DNA from: JACKOD01 sp041591635
Lineage (GTDB): Bacteria; Pseudomonadota; Gammaproteobacteria; Pseudomonadales; Oleiphilaceae
NCBI GenBank assembly: GCA_041591635.1
Contig: JBFHRO010000025.1
Coordinates: 1 to 22,800, forward strand
DNA length: 22,800 nt
Reading direction: 5' to 3'
Each line of letters opens with the position of its first letter. Within the stretch, counting starts at the first letter, position 1. A program made the translations under genes and the position numbers. Positions 1-7,363 of the stretch are shown in pieces. Under the pieces are notes generated by a model. The model saw nothing but the letters and a program-made list of their open reading frames with translations, made no database searches and had not been told where the DNA came from.

Positions 1-25
1 ACCCATATCAGCCAGTAAAACAGAG

Positions 26-45
26 GTTCTCAATAATCAGAGAAC
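26..45. other. Weak inverted repeat downstream of mlaB
   Basis: GTTCTC (26-31) and GAGAAC (40-45) are perfect 6-base arms around an 8-base AT-rich loop, 34 bases past the mlaB stop on the minus strand. On that strand the hairpin is followed by a short, interrupted T-rich stretch. It could be a weak terminator of the mla operon or part of the leader of the next gene, which lies outside the window. No gene can be called in bases 1-78. Confidence 0.25.
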
Positions 46-78
46 GCAAAGGCGAGAATAGTAGCAAATGCCCCGCAG

Positions 79-408
79 TTACAAAAGCAACAAGGCATCT
101 AACCCGGAAACCTTGGCGAGCTCCCTGAGCTTGTTTGATGCATTTGTGACAGTTATTTTTTTTCCGCTCGCCTGCCCCAGGCGAATCCAGCACAACACCA
201 ACGACAGCACCTGACTGGATGCAGAGGCAAGCTCTGCAAGATCAATCCTGATGACCGAAGCATGCGCGGCATTATGGGCCGCTATCTGCTTCTCACCCCA
301 GTCGCGTATCGCCAGCAAACCTTCGCCGGTTAAGTCGCCTCGCAACCGAAGGTCACCGGTGGCACTGTTCCATGAAACGGTTGCTCCATTGAAGCTCGCA
401 GTAATCAC
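79..408 (-). CDS. mlaB: MlaB, STAS-domain subunit of the Mla phospholipid transporter
   Basis: Small cytoplasmic STAS-domain protein (109 aa) that in characterised Mla systems binds the ATPase MlaF and stabilises the MlaFEDB inner-membrane complex. The STAS core is visible at about residues 52-80 (IRIDLAEL, then a Ser-rich turn ASASSQ, then a hydrophobic helix with CW), followed by the C-terminal KLRELAKVSGLDALL helix. The usual DSAG-type loop is SSQV here, so the classical phosphoacceptor motif is not intact; the role is taken to be structural. The start is GTG (406-408), overlapping the mlaC TGA by 4 bases, which indicates translational coupling. Its position as last gene of mlaFEDCB is the strongest support, since STAS domains are short and divergent. 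Confidence 0.85.
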   Translation of the reverse strand: MITASFNGATVSWNSATGDLRLRGDLTGEGLLAIRDWGEKQIAAHNAAHASVIRIDLAELASASSQVLSLVLCWIRLGQASGKKITVTNASNKLRELAKVSGLDALLLL

Positions 409-1109
409 TCCGTATCCTCTTGCGGCACTCCCGGGTTGGCATTCTTGAGCTGATCAACATCATCAATCTTGCTCGACCAGGCCGCAATGACCCGATCAAG
501 ATCGCCCTTGTTGGTACGCACTTCTTGCTCAAAACGATCTCTGAACACCAACCCAATGTTTACACCATGAACAATCACATTCTCGATTTGCCAAGGCACC
601 TCGCCTTTACGATACATGGAGTAAATCACCGGATAGCGGTTACCACTGGCGGTTGTTACCTCAAGCTCGACACTGGCTCGCTCGTCACTGCGCGAATTGA
701 TTTCTGCATTCAAGATGGCAATCGAGAACTGGCCACTTTCAACCAGCGCCCGGGAATAGGCCACATAAAGGCTGCGCTTGAATACATCCACAAAGGCATT
801 ACGCTGCTCCTTGCTCGCCTGGCGCGCGTACTTGCCCATTACCTTGGCAGCAATGCGACGAAAATCAACCACCTCACTCAACGCCTTGTCCATTTCTGCA
901 TAGAAACGTTCGGGATCCTTTTCGTAGCCACCCCGTTCTTCGTTCAGCCGGCTAACCAGGAAGCTGGTATTTTTTTCAATGTACTGCTTGAGCAACGCTG
1001 CCTGGTCGTCAGCTTTGGCGTTTGCGCTTGTGGAAAAACAACTCATCACCAGCAGGCCGAACCCTGCAAGTTTCAAAATAGCCCGGATAGACACAGCAAC
1101 ATGCAACAC
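405..1109 (-). CDS. mlaC: MlaC, periplasmic phospholipid shuttle
   Basis: MlaC-family (Tol_Tol_Ttg2) protein that carries phospholipid across the periplasm between the outer-membrane MlaA-porin complex and MlaFEDB. At 234 aa it is slightly longer than E. coli MlaC (about 211), mostly through a hydrophilic C-terminal tail ending PGVPQEDTE. Residues 1-32 form an export signal with a hydrophobic stretch (about 10-24) and an ANA-type signal peptidase I site; a Cys (VMSC, residue 24) makes a lipobox possible. The body contains the family's DFRRIAAKVMGKYAR segment and the PWQIENVIVHGVNIGLVFRD C-terminal signature. The start is GTG (1107-1109) behind a strong Shine-Dalgarno GGGAGG (1116-1121, 6-base spacing). 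mlaD ends 60 bases upstream. Confidence 0.93.
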   Translation of the reverse strand: MLHVAVSIRAILKLAGFGLLVMSCFSTSANAKADDQAALLKQYIEKNTSFLVSRLNEERGGYEKDPERFYAEMDKALSEVVDFRRIAAKVMGKYARQASKEQRNAFVDVFKRSLYVAYSRALVESGQFSIAILNAEINSRSDERASVELEVTTASGNRYPVIYSMYRKGEVPWQIENVIVHGVNIGLVFRDRFEQEVRTNKGDLDRVIAAWSSKIDDVDQLKNANPGVPQEDTE

Positions 1110-1138
1110 AAATTTCCTCCCTTCTATAACGTCAACCT

Positions 1139-1166
1139 GTTCGCACCCAGCAAAAAATAGGCGAAC
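1139..1166 (-). other. Stem-loop between mlaD and mlaC
   Basis: Perfect 6-base arms GTTCGC (1139-1144) and GCGAAC (1161-1166) lie just past the mlaD stop. Read on the minus strand, the 16-base loop contains a run of six T. It occupies about half of the 60-base mlaD-mlaC gap, upstream of the mlaC Shine-Dalgarno. It is not a standard terminator because the T-run is in the loop. A role in mRNA processing or 3' protection is possible. Confidence 0.3.
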
Positions 1167-1169
1167 CCC

Positions 1170-1628
1170 TTACTGTCCCATTTTGCCGGAAGCAAAATTG
1201 CTGATCAGTTTTTCAATGTTCAGGGCCGACTGGGTATCAAACAAGGTATCCCCTTCGGCAAGAAAGTCCTCTTCTGCACCAGGACTGATCGAAATGTATT
1301 TTTCACCCAGCAACCCAGCCGTTTGTATCGAGGCAATGCTGTCTTTGGGCAACCCCTTGACGCTGCCATAAATCTCCATCTCAACCAGGGCGTTAAAGGA
1401 CTTTCCATCGAGGCGTATGTCGCTGATTTTGCCAATAGTGACCCCGGCGACCGAAACCCTGCCCCGCACCGACAAGCCACCAAGGTCATCAAACTGGGCA
1501 TAAATCCGATATACGTTTTCTGCCGACTTCAGGGTGAGGCCGCTGACCTGAAACGCCAGCATGACCAGTGCGGTAAAGCCCGCCGCCATAAACCCACCCA
1601 CGGATATTTCGATCATTCTTGTACGCAT
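1170..1628 (-). CDS. mlaD: MlaD, MCE-domain substrate-binding subunit
   Basis: Inner-membrane-anchored MCE protein that forms the hexameric periplasmic ring of MlaFEDB and passes lipid between MlaE and MlaC. Residues about 7-29 (EISVGGFMAAGFTALVMLAF) are a single N-terminal membrane anchor. The MCE domain follows at about 36-118, with characteristic YAQFDDLGGL, VRVSVAGV-type and GLLGEKYISI segments. A short C-terminal helix ends IEKLISNFASGK. The length of 152 aa is typical of pseudomonad-type MlaD and shorter than the E. coli protein (183), lacking its C-terminal extension. The ATG (1626-1628) has AAGGTG a few bases upstream. It lies 30 bases after mlaE in the operon. Confidence 0.94.
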   Translation of the reverse strand: MRTRMIEISVGGFMAAGFTALVMLAFQVSGLTLKSAENVYRIYAQFDDLGGLSVRGRVSVAGVTIGKISDIRLDGKSFNALVEMEIYGSVKGLPKDSIASIQTAGLLGEKYISISPGAEEDFLAEGDTLFDTQSALNIEKLISNFASGKMGQ

Positions 1629-1658
1629 GGCATCACCTTAAACCTGATCTGGTCCTTG

Positions 1659-2438
1659 TTAGAGATTTCCAAACATGACGGCAGTGAGCACGAAATCCAG
1701 GCCCAGCACCGCCAGCGACGAATAAACCACCGTCTTGGTTGTCGCCACACTTATTCCTTCGGAGGTGGGTACCGAGTCATACCCCTGAAAAACAGCAATC
1801 CAGGTGCAGACAAAACCAAACACCAGACTTTTTATAATACCGTTGAGCACATCCTCCCTGAAATCGACCGACTGCTGCATGTTGGCCCAGAATGATCCCT
1901 CATACACACCGAGCCAGTCGACCCCGACAAGCTGCCCACCAAAAACTCCGACCATGCTGAAAATCATCGCCAGCAACGGCATCGATATGAATCCGGCCAG
2001 AAGCCTTGGTGCAATCACCCGGCGCAATGGGTCAACGCCAATCATCTCCATGCTTGAAAGCTGCTCAGTCGCTTTCATCAACCCGATTTCGGCGGTCAAC
2101 GCCGAGCCGGCACGCCCGGCAAACAAGAGTGCAGACACCACAGGCCCAAGCTCGCGCACCAAGGTCAGGGCAACCATCTGACCGATAGCCTGTTCGGAAC
2201 CGTAGTCCACCAGAATGTTGTAACCTTGCAGTCCAAGCACCATCCCGATGAAAAGACCAGACACAATAATAATCAACAATGACAGCACGCCGATGGCGTA
2301 CAACTGTTTGATCAAGAGCATGGTAAAACCCGCAGCGGGTCTACCGAAAATCACGCGCACCAGAAATAATCCGGCCCGACCAAGCGATGCGAACACATCC
2401 AGGCCAGACCTGCCCAAGCGGGCCAATTCATTAAACAC
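1659..2438 (-). CDS. mlaE: MlaE, inner-membrane permease of the Mla transporter
   Basis: Permease (MlaE/YrbE family, DUF140) that dimerises and works with the ATPase MlaF to move phospholipid through the MlaD ring. With the start chosen here it is 259 aa, the usual family length of about 260. The family core RELGPVVSALLFAGRAGSAL followed by EIGLMKATEQLSSMEMIGVDP lies at about residues 90-135; several hydrophobic segments surround it. The frame stays open upstream to an ATG at 2516, but that would overlap mlaF by 86 bases. The GTG at 2436-2438 has a near-ideal Shine-Dalgarno AAGGAGG (2444-2450) and overlaps mlaF by only 8 bases. The resulting N-terminus (VFNELARLGRSGLD) also fits the family. 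Confidence 0.94.
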   Translation of the reverse strand: MFNELARLGRSGLDVFASLGRAGLFLVRVIFGRPAAGFTMLLIKQLYAIGVLSLLIIIVSGLFIGMVLGLQGYNILVDYGSEQAIGQMVALTLVRELGPVVSALLFAGRAGSALTAEIGLMKATEQLSSMEMIGVDPLRRVIAPRLLAGFISMPLLAMIFSMVGVFGGQLVGVDWLGVYEGSFWANMQQSVDFREDVLNGIIKSLVFGFVCTWIAVFQGYDSVPTSEGISVATTKTVVYSSLAVLGLDFVLTAVMFGNL

Positions 2439-3258
2439 CCGCGCCTCCTTGAAGCAAGTCGGTAGCCAGATCATTGGCCGGGAAGTGAAACGGCACCGGG
2501 CCGTCAGGCAAGCCATTGAGGAACTGTTTTATCAACAGGGAATCTGATGCCAGCAATGCCTTGGGCGTCCCTTGGCCAATGACCTGTCCGTCAGCGATGA
2601 TCACCACATAATCGCTGATACTCATCGACTCCCCAACATCGTGCGATACCACGATACTGGTAATACCCAGGGAATTGTTCAGCGAGCGAATCAGCTTCAC
2701 CAGCATCCCCATCGCGATCGGGTCCTGACCAGCAAAGGGTTCGTCATACATCATGAGCTCTGGATCGAGTGCGATCGATCTTGCGAGCGCCACGCGCCGG
2801 GTCATCCCCCCCGACAGCTCTGCCGGCATAAGGTTCCGCGCGCCGCGCAGCCCTACTGCATTGAGCTTCATCAGCACTACATCGCGAATCATGTCTTCCG
2901 GAAGACTGGTGTGAACACGTAACGGAAAGGCCACGTTTTCATACACGGACAAATCCGAAAACAGGGCACCACTTTGAAACAGCATGCCCATTTTCTCCCG
3001 CGCAACAAAAAGCTCCTTGCGCCCGAGCCGGGAAATGTTCTGCCCGGCAACCAGGATCTGCCCACGATCAGGACGCAATTGGCCGCCGATCAAACGCAGC
3101 AAGGTGGTTTTGCCGGTACCGCTTGGCCCCATGATAGCGGTGACCTTGCCTTTGGGAATGTTAATATCGACATTATTGAAAATAATCCGGTCGCCCCGAA
3201 GAAAGGTCATTCCGGAAATTTCAACGTAATTGCTAGGTGATTCTTGCACAGGCGGCAT
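2431..3258 (-). CDS. mlaF: MlaF, ATPase of the Mla phospholipid transporter
   Basis: Cytoplasmic ABC ATPase (275 aa) powering the MlaFEDB complex. Visible motifs are Walker A GPSGTGKT (residues 44-51), Q-loop FQSGALFSDLSVYEN (about 94-108), signature LSGGM (148-152), Walker B ELMMYDEP (167-174) and H-loop VVSHD (His206). The C-terminal DGPVPFHFPA tail is typical of MlaF and helps separate it from other ABC ATPases. It is the first gene of mlaFEDCB and is divergent from yrbG, the same arrangement as in E. coli. The ATG at 3256-3258 has no clear Shine-Dalgarno, so the N-terminal dozen residues are less certain than the rest. Confidence 0.95.
   Translation of the reverse strand: MPPVQESPSNYVEISGMTFLRGDRIIFNNVDINIPKGKVTAIMGPSGTGKTTLLRLIGGQLRPDRGQILVAGQNISRLGRKELFVAREKMGMLFQSGALFSDLSVYENVAFPLRVHTSLPEDMIRDVVLMKLNAVGLRGARNLMPAELSGGMTRRVALARSIALDPELMMYDEPFAGQDPIAMGMLVKLIRSLNNSLGITSIVVSHDVGESMSISDYVVIIADGQVIGQGTPKALLASDSLLIKQFLNGLPDGPVPFHFPANDLATDLLQGGAGV
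2444..2450 (-). promoter_or_regulatory. Shine-Dalgarno that sets the mlaE start
   Basis: AAGGAGG on the minus strand, 5 bases before the GTG at 2438 and inside the last codons of mlaF. It argues against the longer in-frame ATG at 2516 and suggests strong, coupled translation of mlaE. Confidence 0.8.
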
Positions 3259-3299
3259 CCGTGTTTGAGCAGTGCATCAATGTATGTAGTATTTGCCGA

Positions 3300-3317
3300 G
3301 TCGCCCCGCAGGGCGAC
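3300..3317. repeat. Perfect GC-rich inverted repeat in the mlaF leader
   Basis: GTCGCCC (3300-3306), loop CGCA, GGGCGAC (3311-3317): 7 perfect base pairs with a 4-base loop, 42 bases upstream of the mlaF ATG. No T-run follows on either strand, so it is not an intrinsic terminator. It could be an operator or a stable hairpin in the mla mRNA leader. Confidence 0.5.
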
Positions 3318-3388
3318 CATTCATTCAAGCCAGGATCAGGACTGCCATTCCAACATGGTACAAATGCCCTAACAAAAAGACCGTATTT

Positions 3389-3416
3389 TCGACAATCCAC
3401 GGCGTGAATATATAAA
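3389..3416 (+). promoter_or_regulatory. Candidate sigma-70 promoter for yrbG
   Basis: TCGACA (3389-3394, 5/6 to the -35 consensus), 16-base spacer, TATAAA (3411-3416, 5/6 to the -10 consensus). Transcription would begin near 3423, giving a leader of about 200 bases before yrbG. This is a pattern match only. Confidence 0.35.
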
Positions 3417-3564
3417 CACAACCCTTGACGATTTGCAGCATCCAAGGGTACATGAGCACCAAATAATACCGTATCTGTTCACTCCAAAGACAATCATTAC
3501 AATCACGTCACCCAGGCGCAGCCTCCCCGCAATGATCGCAGCGCTACGTCATTCGCGCGGCATC

Positions 3565-3573
3565 TGCTAGCAT
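3565..3573 (+). promoter_or_regulatory. Possible extended -10 element upstream of yrbG
   Basis: TGC followed by TAGCAT matches the TGn-extended -10 layout, 53 bases before the yrbG ATG. No convincing -35 is present at 16-18 bases upstream. It is an alternative to, or second start beside, the promoter candidate near 3389-3416. Confidence 0.25.
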
Positions 3574-3626
3574 ACACCCGACCGAAATCTGACATTCGCC
3601 ACCCAACCCAGGAGCTAACAGCGATC

Positions 3627-4586
3627 ATGATGTTATTCATTGCCGGACTGATTTTCGGTCTTGCACTTCTCGTCTGGAGCGCAGATAAATTTGTCAACAG
3701 TGCGGTTGCCACAGCGCGCAATTTCGGCATGACTCCGATGCTTATCGGCCTGACCGTTGTGGCCTTTGGAACCTCGGCACCGGAAATGATCGTTTCTGCA
3801 ACGGCCGCCTTTGAAGACGCCAGCGACCTTGCCATTGGTAACGCCATCGGCTCCAACATTGCCAACATCGGTCTTGTCCTTGCTGTGACCGCTATTATCA
3901 GTGCCATCCCCATTCGTCCCATAGTGCTAAAACGGGAATTACCCATACTGGTCACAGTCTCAGTTGCCGCTTTTTTCTTACTCACGGATGGCCAGCTCGG
4001 CATGCTGGATGGATTTATTTTGCTGGCACTTCTGATCGGATCACTGTTTTTACTCTCTCGTAACCATCTTGACACCCATGAACTGGATGACGAAGTCGCT
4101 GAAATACCCGACATGCCGATTACCCGTTCGCTGCTCTGGCTAGGCGCAAGTCTGGCGCTCCTTTTGATCAGTTCAAAGCTCCTGGTATGGAGCGCAACCG
4201 AAATTGCACTCACGTTGGGAGTCAGCGAACTGGTTATTGGTCTGACCATTGTTGCCATCGGCACGAGTTTGCCCGAGTTGGCGGCATCCATCGTCAGCGC
4301 AGTCAAGGGCCATCACGACATCGCGCTGGGAAATGTCATTGGCAGCAACCTGTTCAATTTACTCGCCGTTATGGCCATGCCGGCGCTGATAAGCCAGCCT
4401 CCCGTGGGCAATGTTGTGCTGCTGCGCGACTATCCGGTCATGCTGGCGATGACAGTTGCCCTCGGAGCACTTGCCTATATAATGCGTAACAAGGGTTCCT
4501 TGGGCCGCATCATGGGTATCAGTTTTCTGATCGGTTATTGCGCCTACCTCTATGCTCTTTTTATTAACGCCAGCAGCACCCTCTGA
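3627..4586 (+). CDS. yrbG: YrbG-type calcium/sodium antiporter (CaCA family)
   Basis: Inner-membrane cation exchanger of the Ca2+:cation antiporter superfamily, predicted to exchange Ca2+ for Na+ or H+. The two inverted alpha-repeats are clear: GTSAPEMIVS then GNAIGSNIANIG (about residues 48-82), and GTSLPELAAS then GNVIGSNLFNLL (about 212-247). The conserved Glu residues in PEM and PEL are the expected ion ligands. About ten hydrophobic segments are separated by an acidic cytoplasmic loop (HELDDEVAEIPD, about 151-162). The length of 319 aa matches E. coli YrbG (325). AGGAG at 3610-3614 lies 12 bases before the first of two tandem ATG codons; the second (3630) has even longer spacing. The gene heads the kds-lpt-rpoN gene run, as in E. 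coli. Confidence 0.93.
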   Translation: MMLFIAGLIFGLALLVWSADKFVNSAVATARNFGMTPMLIGLTVVAFGTSAPEMIVSATAAFEDASDLAIGNAIGSNIANIGLVLAVTAIISAIPIRPIVLKRELPILVTVSVAAFFLLTDGQLGMLDGFILLALLIGSLFLLSRNHLDTHELDDEVAEIPDMPITRSLLWLGASLALLLISSKLLVWSATEIALTLGVSELVIGLTIVAIGTSLPELAASIVSAVKGHHDIALGNVIGSNLFNLLAVMAMPALISQPPVGNVVLLRDYPVMLAMTVALGALAYIMRNKGSLGRIMGISFLIGYCAYLYALFINASSTL

Positions 4587-4659
4587 TGTTGCTGTTCGTT
4601 GACAGGGTCGGATCCAATCGCCGAACTTCAATCTTCCACACCAAGTCACAGGACAACTG

Positions 4660-5634
4660 ATGGCAGACTATCAAAGCCTGATCAAATCCGCACAACGCGC
4701 CATTGAAGTCGAACGCGATGGGGTGAATGCCCTGATTGCACGCATAGACCAGCAATTTGCCCACGCCTGCGACATTATTCTGGCCTGTCACGGACGTGTC
4801 GTGGTAACAGGAATGGGCAAATCCGGACACATCGGCAAGAAAATCGCGGCAACACTCGCCAGCACCGGCACCCCTGCCTTCTTTGTACATCCGGGCGAAG
4901 CCAGCCATGGCGATCTTGGCATGATTACCGGGAATGACGTGGTGCTGGCCATCTCAAACTCTGGCAGCACGAGCGAGGTCATTACCATATTGCCACTGAT
5001 CAAGCGCATGGGGGCAAGACTCATCAGCATGACCGGCAACCCCGAATCCACGCTGTCCAAAGAGGCAGACGTCAATCTCGACATCAGCGTCGCAAAAGAG
5101 GCGTGTCCACTAGGGCTGGCACCCACCACATCCACTACCGTAACCCTGGTGATGGGGGATGCACTGGCCGTAGCGATTCTGGAAGCCCGTGGTTTCAGCG
5201 CCGAGGACTTTGCCTTTTCCCACCCCGGCGGAAGCCTGGGGCGCAGACTGTTGCTGAAAGTCTCCGACATCATGCATACGGGCGAACGCATGCCGGTCGT
5301 CAGCCAAGGCACTTCACTGGTTGAAGCCTTGTTCGAAATTTCCCGCAAAGGCCTTGGCATGACAGCTATTGCAGATGCCCAGGGGAAGCTGGCCGGGCTC
5401 TTTACCGACGGGGATTTACGGCGTGCCATTGACAGAGGCGTTGACATCAGGGAACTGAGTATCGATGACGCCATGACCAAAAGCTGCAAAACCATCCGGG
5501 CTGACATTCTGGCAGCGGAAGCGCTGGCCATCATGGAAGACTTTAAAATCAACGGGTTGATCGTGACCGACAGCGAGCGCCGGATTGTCGGCGCAATCAA
5601 CATGCATGACCTGCTCAGAGCAGGCGTACTATAA
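4660..5634 (+). CDS. kdsD: KdsD, arabinose-5-phosphate isomerase
   Basis: Converts ribulose 5-phosphate to arabinose 5-phosphate, the first committed step toward the LPS sugar Kdo. The N-terminal SIS isomerase domain (about residues 35-185) shows GMGKSGHIGKKIAATLASTG (51-70) with Lys54, then HPGEASHGDLG (77-87) and ISNSGSTSE (98-106). The linker SHPGGSLGRRLL is typical of the family. Two CBS domains follow at about 205-262 and 270-324. The length of 324 aa compares with 328 in E. coli. A modest Shine-Dalgarno (CAGGAC, about 4649-4654) precedes the ATG. The gene is 73 bases after yrbG and 11 bases before kdsC, which acts later in the same pathway. Confidence 0.96.
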   Translation: MADYQSLIKSAQRAIEVERDGVNALIARIDQQFAHACDIILACHGRVVVTGMGKSGHIGKKIAATLASTGTPAFFVHPGEASHGDLGMITGNDVVLAISNSGSTSEVITILPLIKRMGARLISMTGNPESTLSKEADVNLDISVAKEACPLGLAPTTSTTVTLVMGDALAVAILEARGFSAEDFAFSHPGGSLGRRLLLKVSDIMHTGERMPVVSQGTSLVEALFEISRKGLGMTAIADAQGKLAGLFTDGDLRRAIDRGVDIRELSIDDAMTKSCKTIRADILAAEALAIMEDFKINGLIVTDSERRIVGAINMHDLLRAGVL

Positions 5635-5645
5635 GGAAGCCCTTC

Positions 5646-6212
5646 ATGCCCCATCGTGGCGTTTCAACACATTTCATCCCTGATGTCATTCGAGACAAAG
5701 CCAGCAAGATTCGCGTTCTGGTGCTTGATGTAGACGGCGTTCTTACCGACGGTACCCTGTACTTCAGCTCGGCTGGCGATGAACTCAAAGCCTTCGATAT
5801 CCGGGACGGCCTGGGCTTGAAACTGCTGAAATCAACGGGGGTGGAAGTCGCCATCATCACCGGTCGAACGTCGACACTGGTGGCACGACGGGCGAGAGAT
5901 CTTGGCATTGAACACCTTACGCAGGGCCGGGAAGATAAACTCGTCGCGCTGGGTGAATTGCTCGAGCGATTGAATCTCAATATTGAACAGGTCGCCTATG
6001 TCGGCGATGATTTGCCCGATCTCAGCGCCATCTGCCAGGTTGGATTGGGCATCACAGTGGCTAATGGTGACGACTTCGTCAAGGCACACGCGCACTGGTG
6101 CACCGAGAAAGCAGGCGGCGCAGGTGCCGTCCGGGAGGTGTGTGAGCTGATCATGGCATGCCAGAACACCCTGCAGGCTGTTCATCAGAAATACCTTAAC
6201 GCAGGTCGATAA
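5646..6212 (+). CDS. kdsC: KdsC, Kdo-8-phosphate phosphatase
   Basis: HAD-superfamily phosphatase that dephosphorylates Kdo-8-phosphate to Kdo for lipid A-core assembly. HAD motif I is LDVDGVLTDG (residues 27-36), with nucleophile Asp28 and acid/base Asp30. Motif II is IITGRTS (70-76), the motif III lysine is in REDKL (Lys98), and motif IV is VGDDLPD (119-125). There is no large cap domain, as expected for the tetrameric C0 KdsC class. The length of 188 aa equals that of the E. coli enzyme. AAGGAAG (5633-5639), overlapping the kdsD stop, serves as ribosome binding site. The stop codon abuts the lptC ATG directly. Confidence 0.96.
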   Translation: MPHRGVSTHFIPDVIRDKASKIRVLVLDVDGVLTDGTLYFSSAGDELKAFDIRDGLGLKLLKSTGVEVAIITGRTSTLVARRARDLGIEHLTQGREDKLVALGELLERLNLNIEQVAYVGDDLPDLSAICQVGLGITVANGDDFVKAHAHWCTEKAGGAGAVREVCELIMACQNTLQAVHQKYLNAGR

Positions 6213-6821
6213 ATGCCGACGCTGGATCAAGCCAAAAAGATCGCCCTGTTCGTGACCGCCTTGCTGCTGGTCGCCATCGGGTTGTGGCGCACCAGCGGTA
6301 ATGACGCCACTTCTGAAGTAGAGAACGGGGCAGATACGGAATCGGACTCCTTTGTTACACAAGCCCATTTCATTGAATTCAACCACAATGGACGCCCCGA
6401 GTTCGACCTGAAAAGCAAAGAAGCCAAGCAGTTCAGCCAGTATGACCGTATCATTTTTACCGATCCTGAGCTGGTTATGCGCGATGAAAAAGGAACGCCC
6501 TGGCGGTTGACCGCCGAATCGGGACGCTACAATACAGCTACGCAAACCATGGAACTGCGGCACGCAGTAAAAGTATCGGGTGGAGCGCAAACCGCTAATG
6601 CACTAAGCATGACGACCCGATCACTCACGGTTAACAAGCCCGCAAAATACCTCACCAGCGAAGACCGTGTCACCTTCACGACCGCCAATGCACAGCTCGA
6701 AGGCGTTGGCATGCAGGCATGGATCGATGAAAAACGCATCCTGCTGAATGCCAGTGTAGAGGGTATCTATCAACCACCAACCCGACCCAACAACATCGAC
6801 CTCTCGGTGGATTCACCATGA
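6213..6821 (+). CDS. lptC: LptC, inner-membrane LPS transport protein
   Basis: Bitopic inner-membrane component of the Lpt bridge that takes LPS from the LptB2FG extractor and hands it to LptA. A single N-terminal transmembrane helix (about residues 8-25, KIALFVTALLLVAIGLW) is followed by a periplasmic beta-jellyroll of the OstA/LptC type, with repeated strands such as WRLTAESGRYNTATQTMELRH and LLNASVEGIY. An acidic linker (about 30-45) separates anchor and domain. The length of 202 aa compares with 191 in E. coli. LptC sequences are divergent, so position between kdsC and lptA is an important part of the evidence. Its ATG directly follows the kdsC TAA, and it overlaps lptA by 4 bases (ATGA). 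Confidence 0.92.
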   Translation: MPTLDQAKKIALFVTALLLVAIGLWRTSGNDATSEVENGADTESDSFVTQAHFIEFNHNGRPEFDLKSKEAKQFSQYDRIIFTDPELVMRDEKGTPWRLTAESGRYNTATQTMELRHAVKVSGGAQTANALSMTTRSLTVNKPAKYLTSEDRVTFTTANAQLEGVGMQAWIDEKRILLNASVEGIYQPPTRPNNIDLSVDSP

Positions 6822-7363
6822 AAAGATTCGCTATACCCTGCATGACCGCCATCGTGCTTTCCTTTGCGAACGTGCCGGCGTTCGCCCTTACCGGCCAAAG
6901 CAATGCCCCCATTCGCATTCAATCCGACACAGCAGAGCTCAATGCAGAAAAGAACTACGCCATCTATAGTGGCGATGTCGTCGTCACCCAGAATGGCACC
7001 CAGCTAAAGGCAGACAAGGTACTGATCTACCGCAACAATGGCGACCTTCACAAGATCGAGGCATTTGGTAAACCGGCCCAGTTCAATCAGCCGGCAGATG
7101 CAACTAACCCGGAAATTTTTGCCTATGGCAATACCATCACCTATTCCCGCGAAACGGAGGTACTCAAGCTCGAACAGGGCGCCCGCTTCGTCCAGGCCAA
7201 TAATTCAATCAGTGGCGACACGATTGAGTACGACACACGGCGACGGGTGGCAAAAGCCAGCGGCAACAAAACAAGCAAGGAACGGGTAGACATCATATTC
7301 AACCCGACTCCCAAAGCCGACACATCCGGCGCTAACACTCCAATGAAATCAAGTACACCATGA
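6818..7363 (+). CDS. lptA: LptA, periplasmic LPS transport bridge protein
   Basis: Periplasmic protein whose beta-jellyrolls polymerise head to tail between LptC and LptD, carrying LPS across the periplasm. Residues 1-23 are a Sec signal peptide with a hydrophobic core and a clear AFA cleavage site before LTGQ. The OstA-like domain begins IRIQSDTAELNAEKNYAIYSGDVVVTQNGT (split over about 32-62) and includes the typical KIEAFGKPAQF segment. A short low-complexity tail (Pro, Thr, Ser) ends the 181-aa protein, about the size of E. coli LptA (185). It overlaps lptC and lptB by 4 bases on either side, so the three are probably translated together. Confidence 0.95.
   Translation: MKRFAIPCMTAIVLSFANVPAFALTGQSNAPIRIQSDTAELNAEKNYAIYSGDVVVTQNGTQLKADKVLIYRNNGDLHKIEAFGKPAQFNQPADATNPEIFAYGNTITYSRETEVLKLEQGARFVQANNSISGDTIEYDTRRRVAKASGNKTSKERVDIIFNPTPKADTSGANTPMKSSTP

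Larger units (their letters stand above)
3259..3626. other. Divergent mlaF / yrbG intergenic region
   Basis: These 368 bases hold no convincing gene; the short open frames crossing them look nothing like known proteins. The region must contain the promoters of both the mla operon (leftward) and the yrbG-kds-lpt genes (rightward). Visible elements are a sigma-70-like promoter near 3389-3416, an extended -10 candidate near 3565-3573 and a perfect hairpin at 3300-3317. The TATA-rich core at 3407-3416 reads as a -10-like hexamer on both strands. Confidence 0.5.

Noticed and set aside
1..193. Short minus-strand open frame over bases 8-193
   Set aside because: It overlaps mlaB in another frame, has no recognisable features and is not in the position or style of a conserved neighbour.
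4599..4604. Perfect -35 hexamer TTGACA between yrbG and kdsD
   Set aside because: No acceptable -10 hexamer lies 16-18 bases downstream.
4622..4650. Sigma-E-like promoter (CGAACTT with TCACA) before kdsD
   Set aside because: Transcription would begin about 4 bases before the kdsD ATG and exclude its ribosome binding site.
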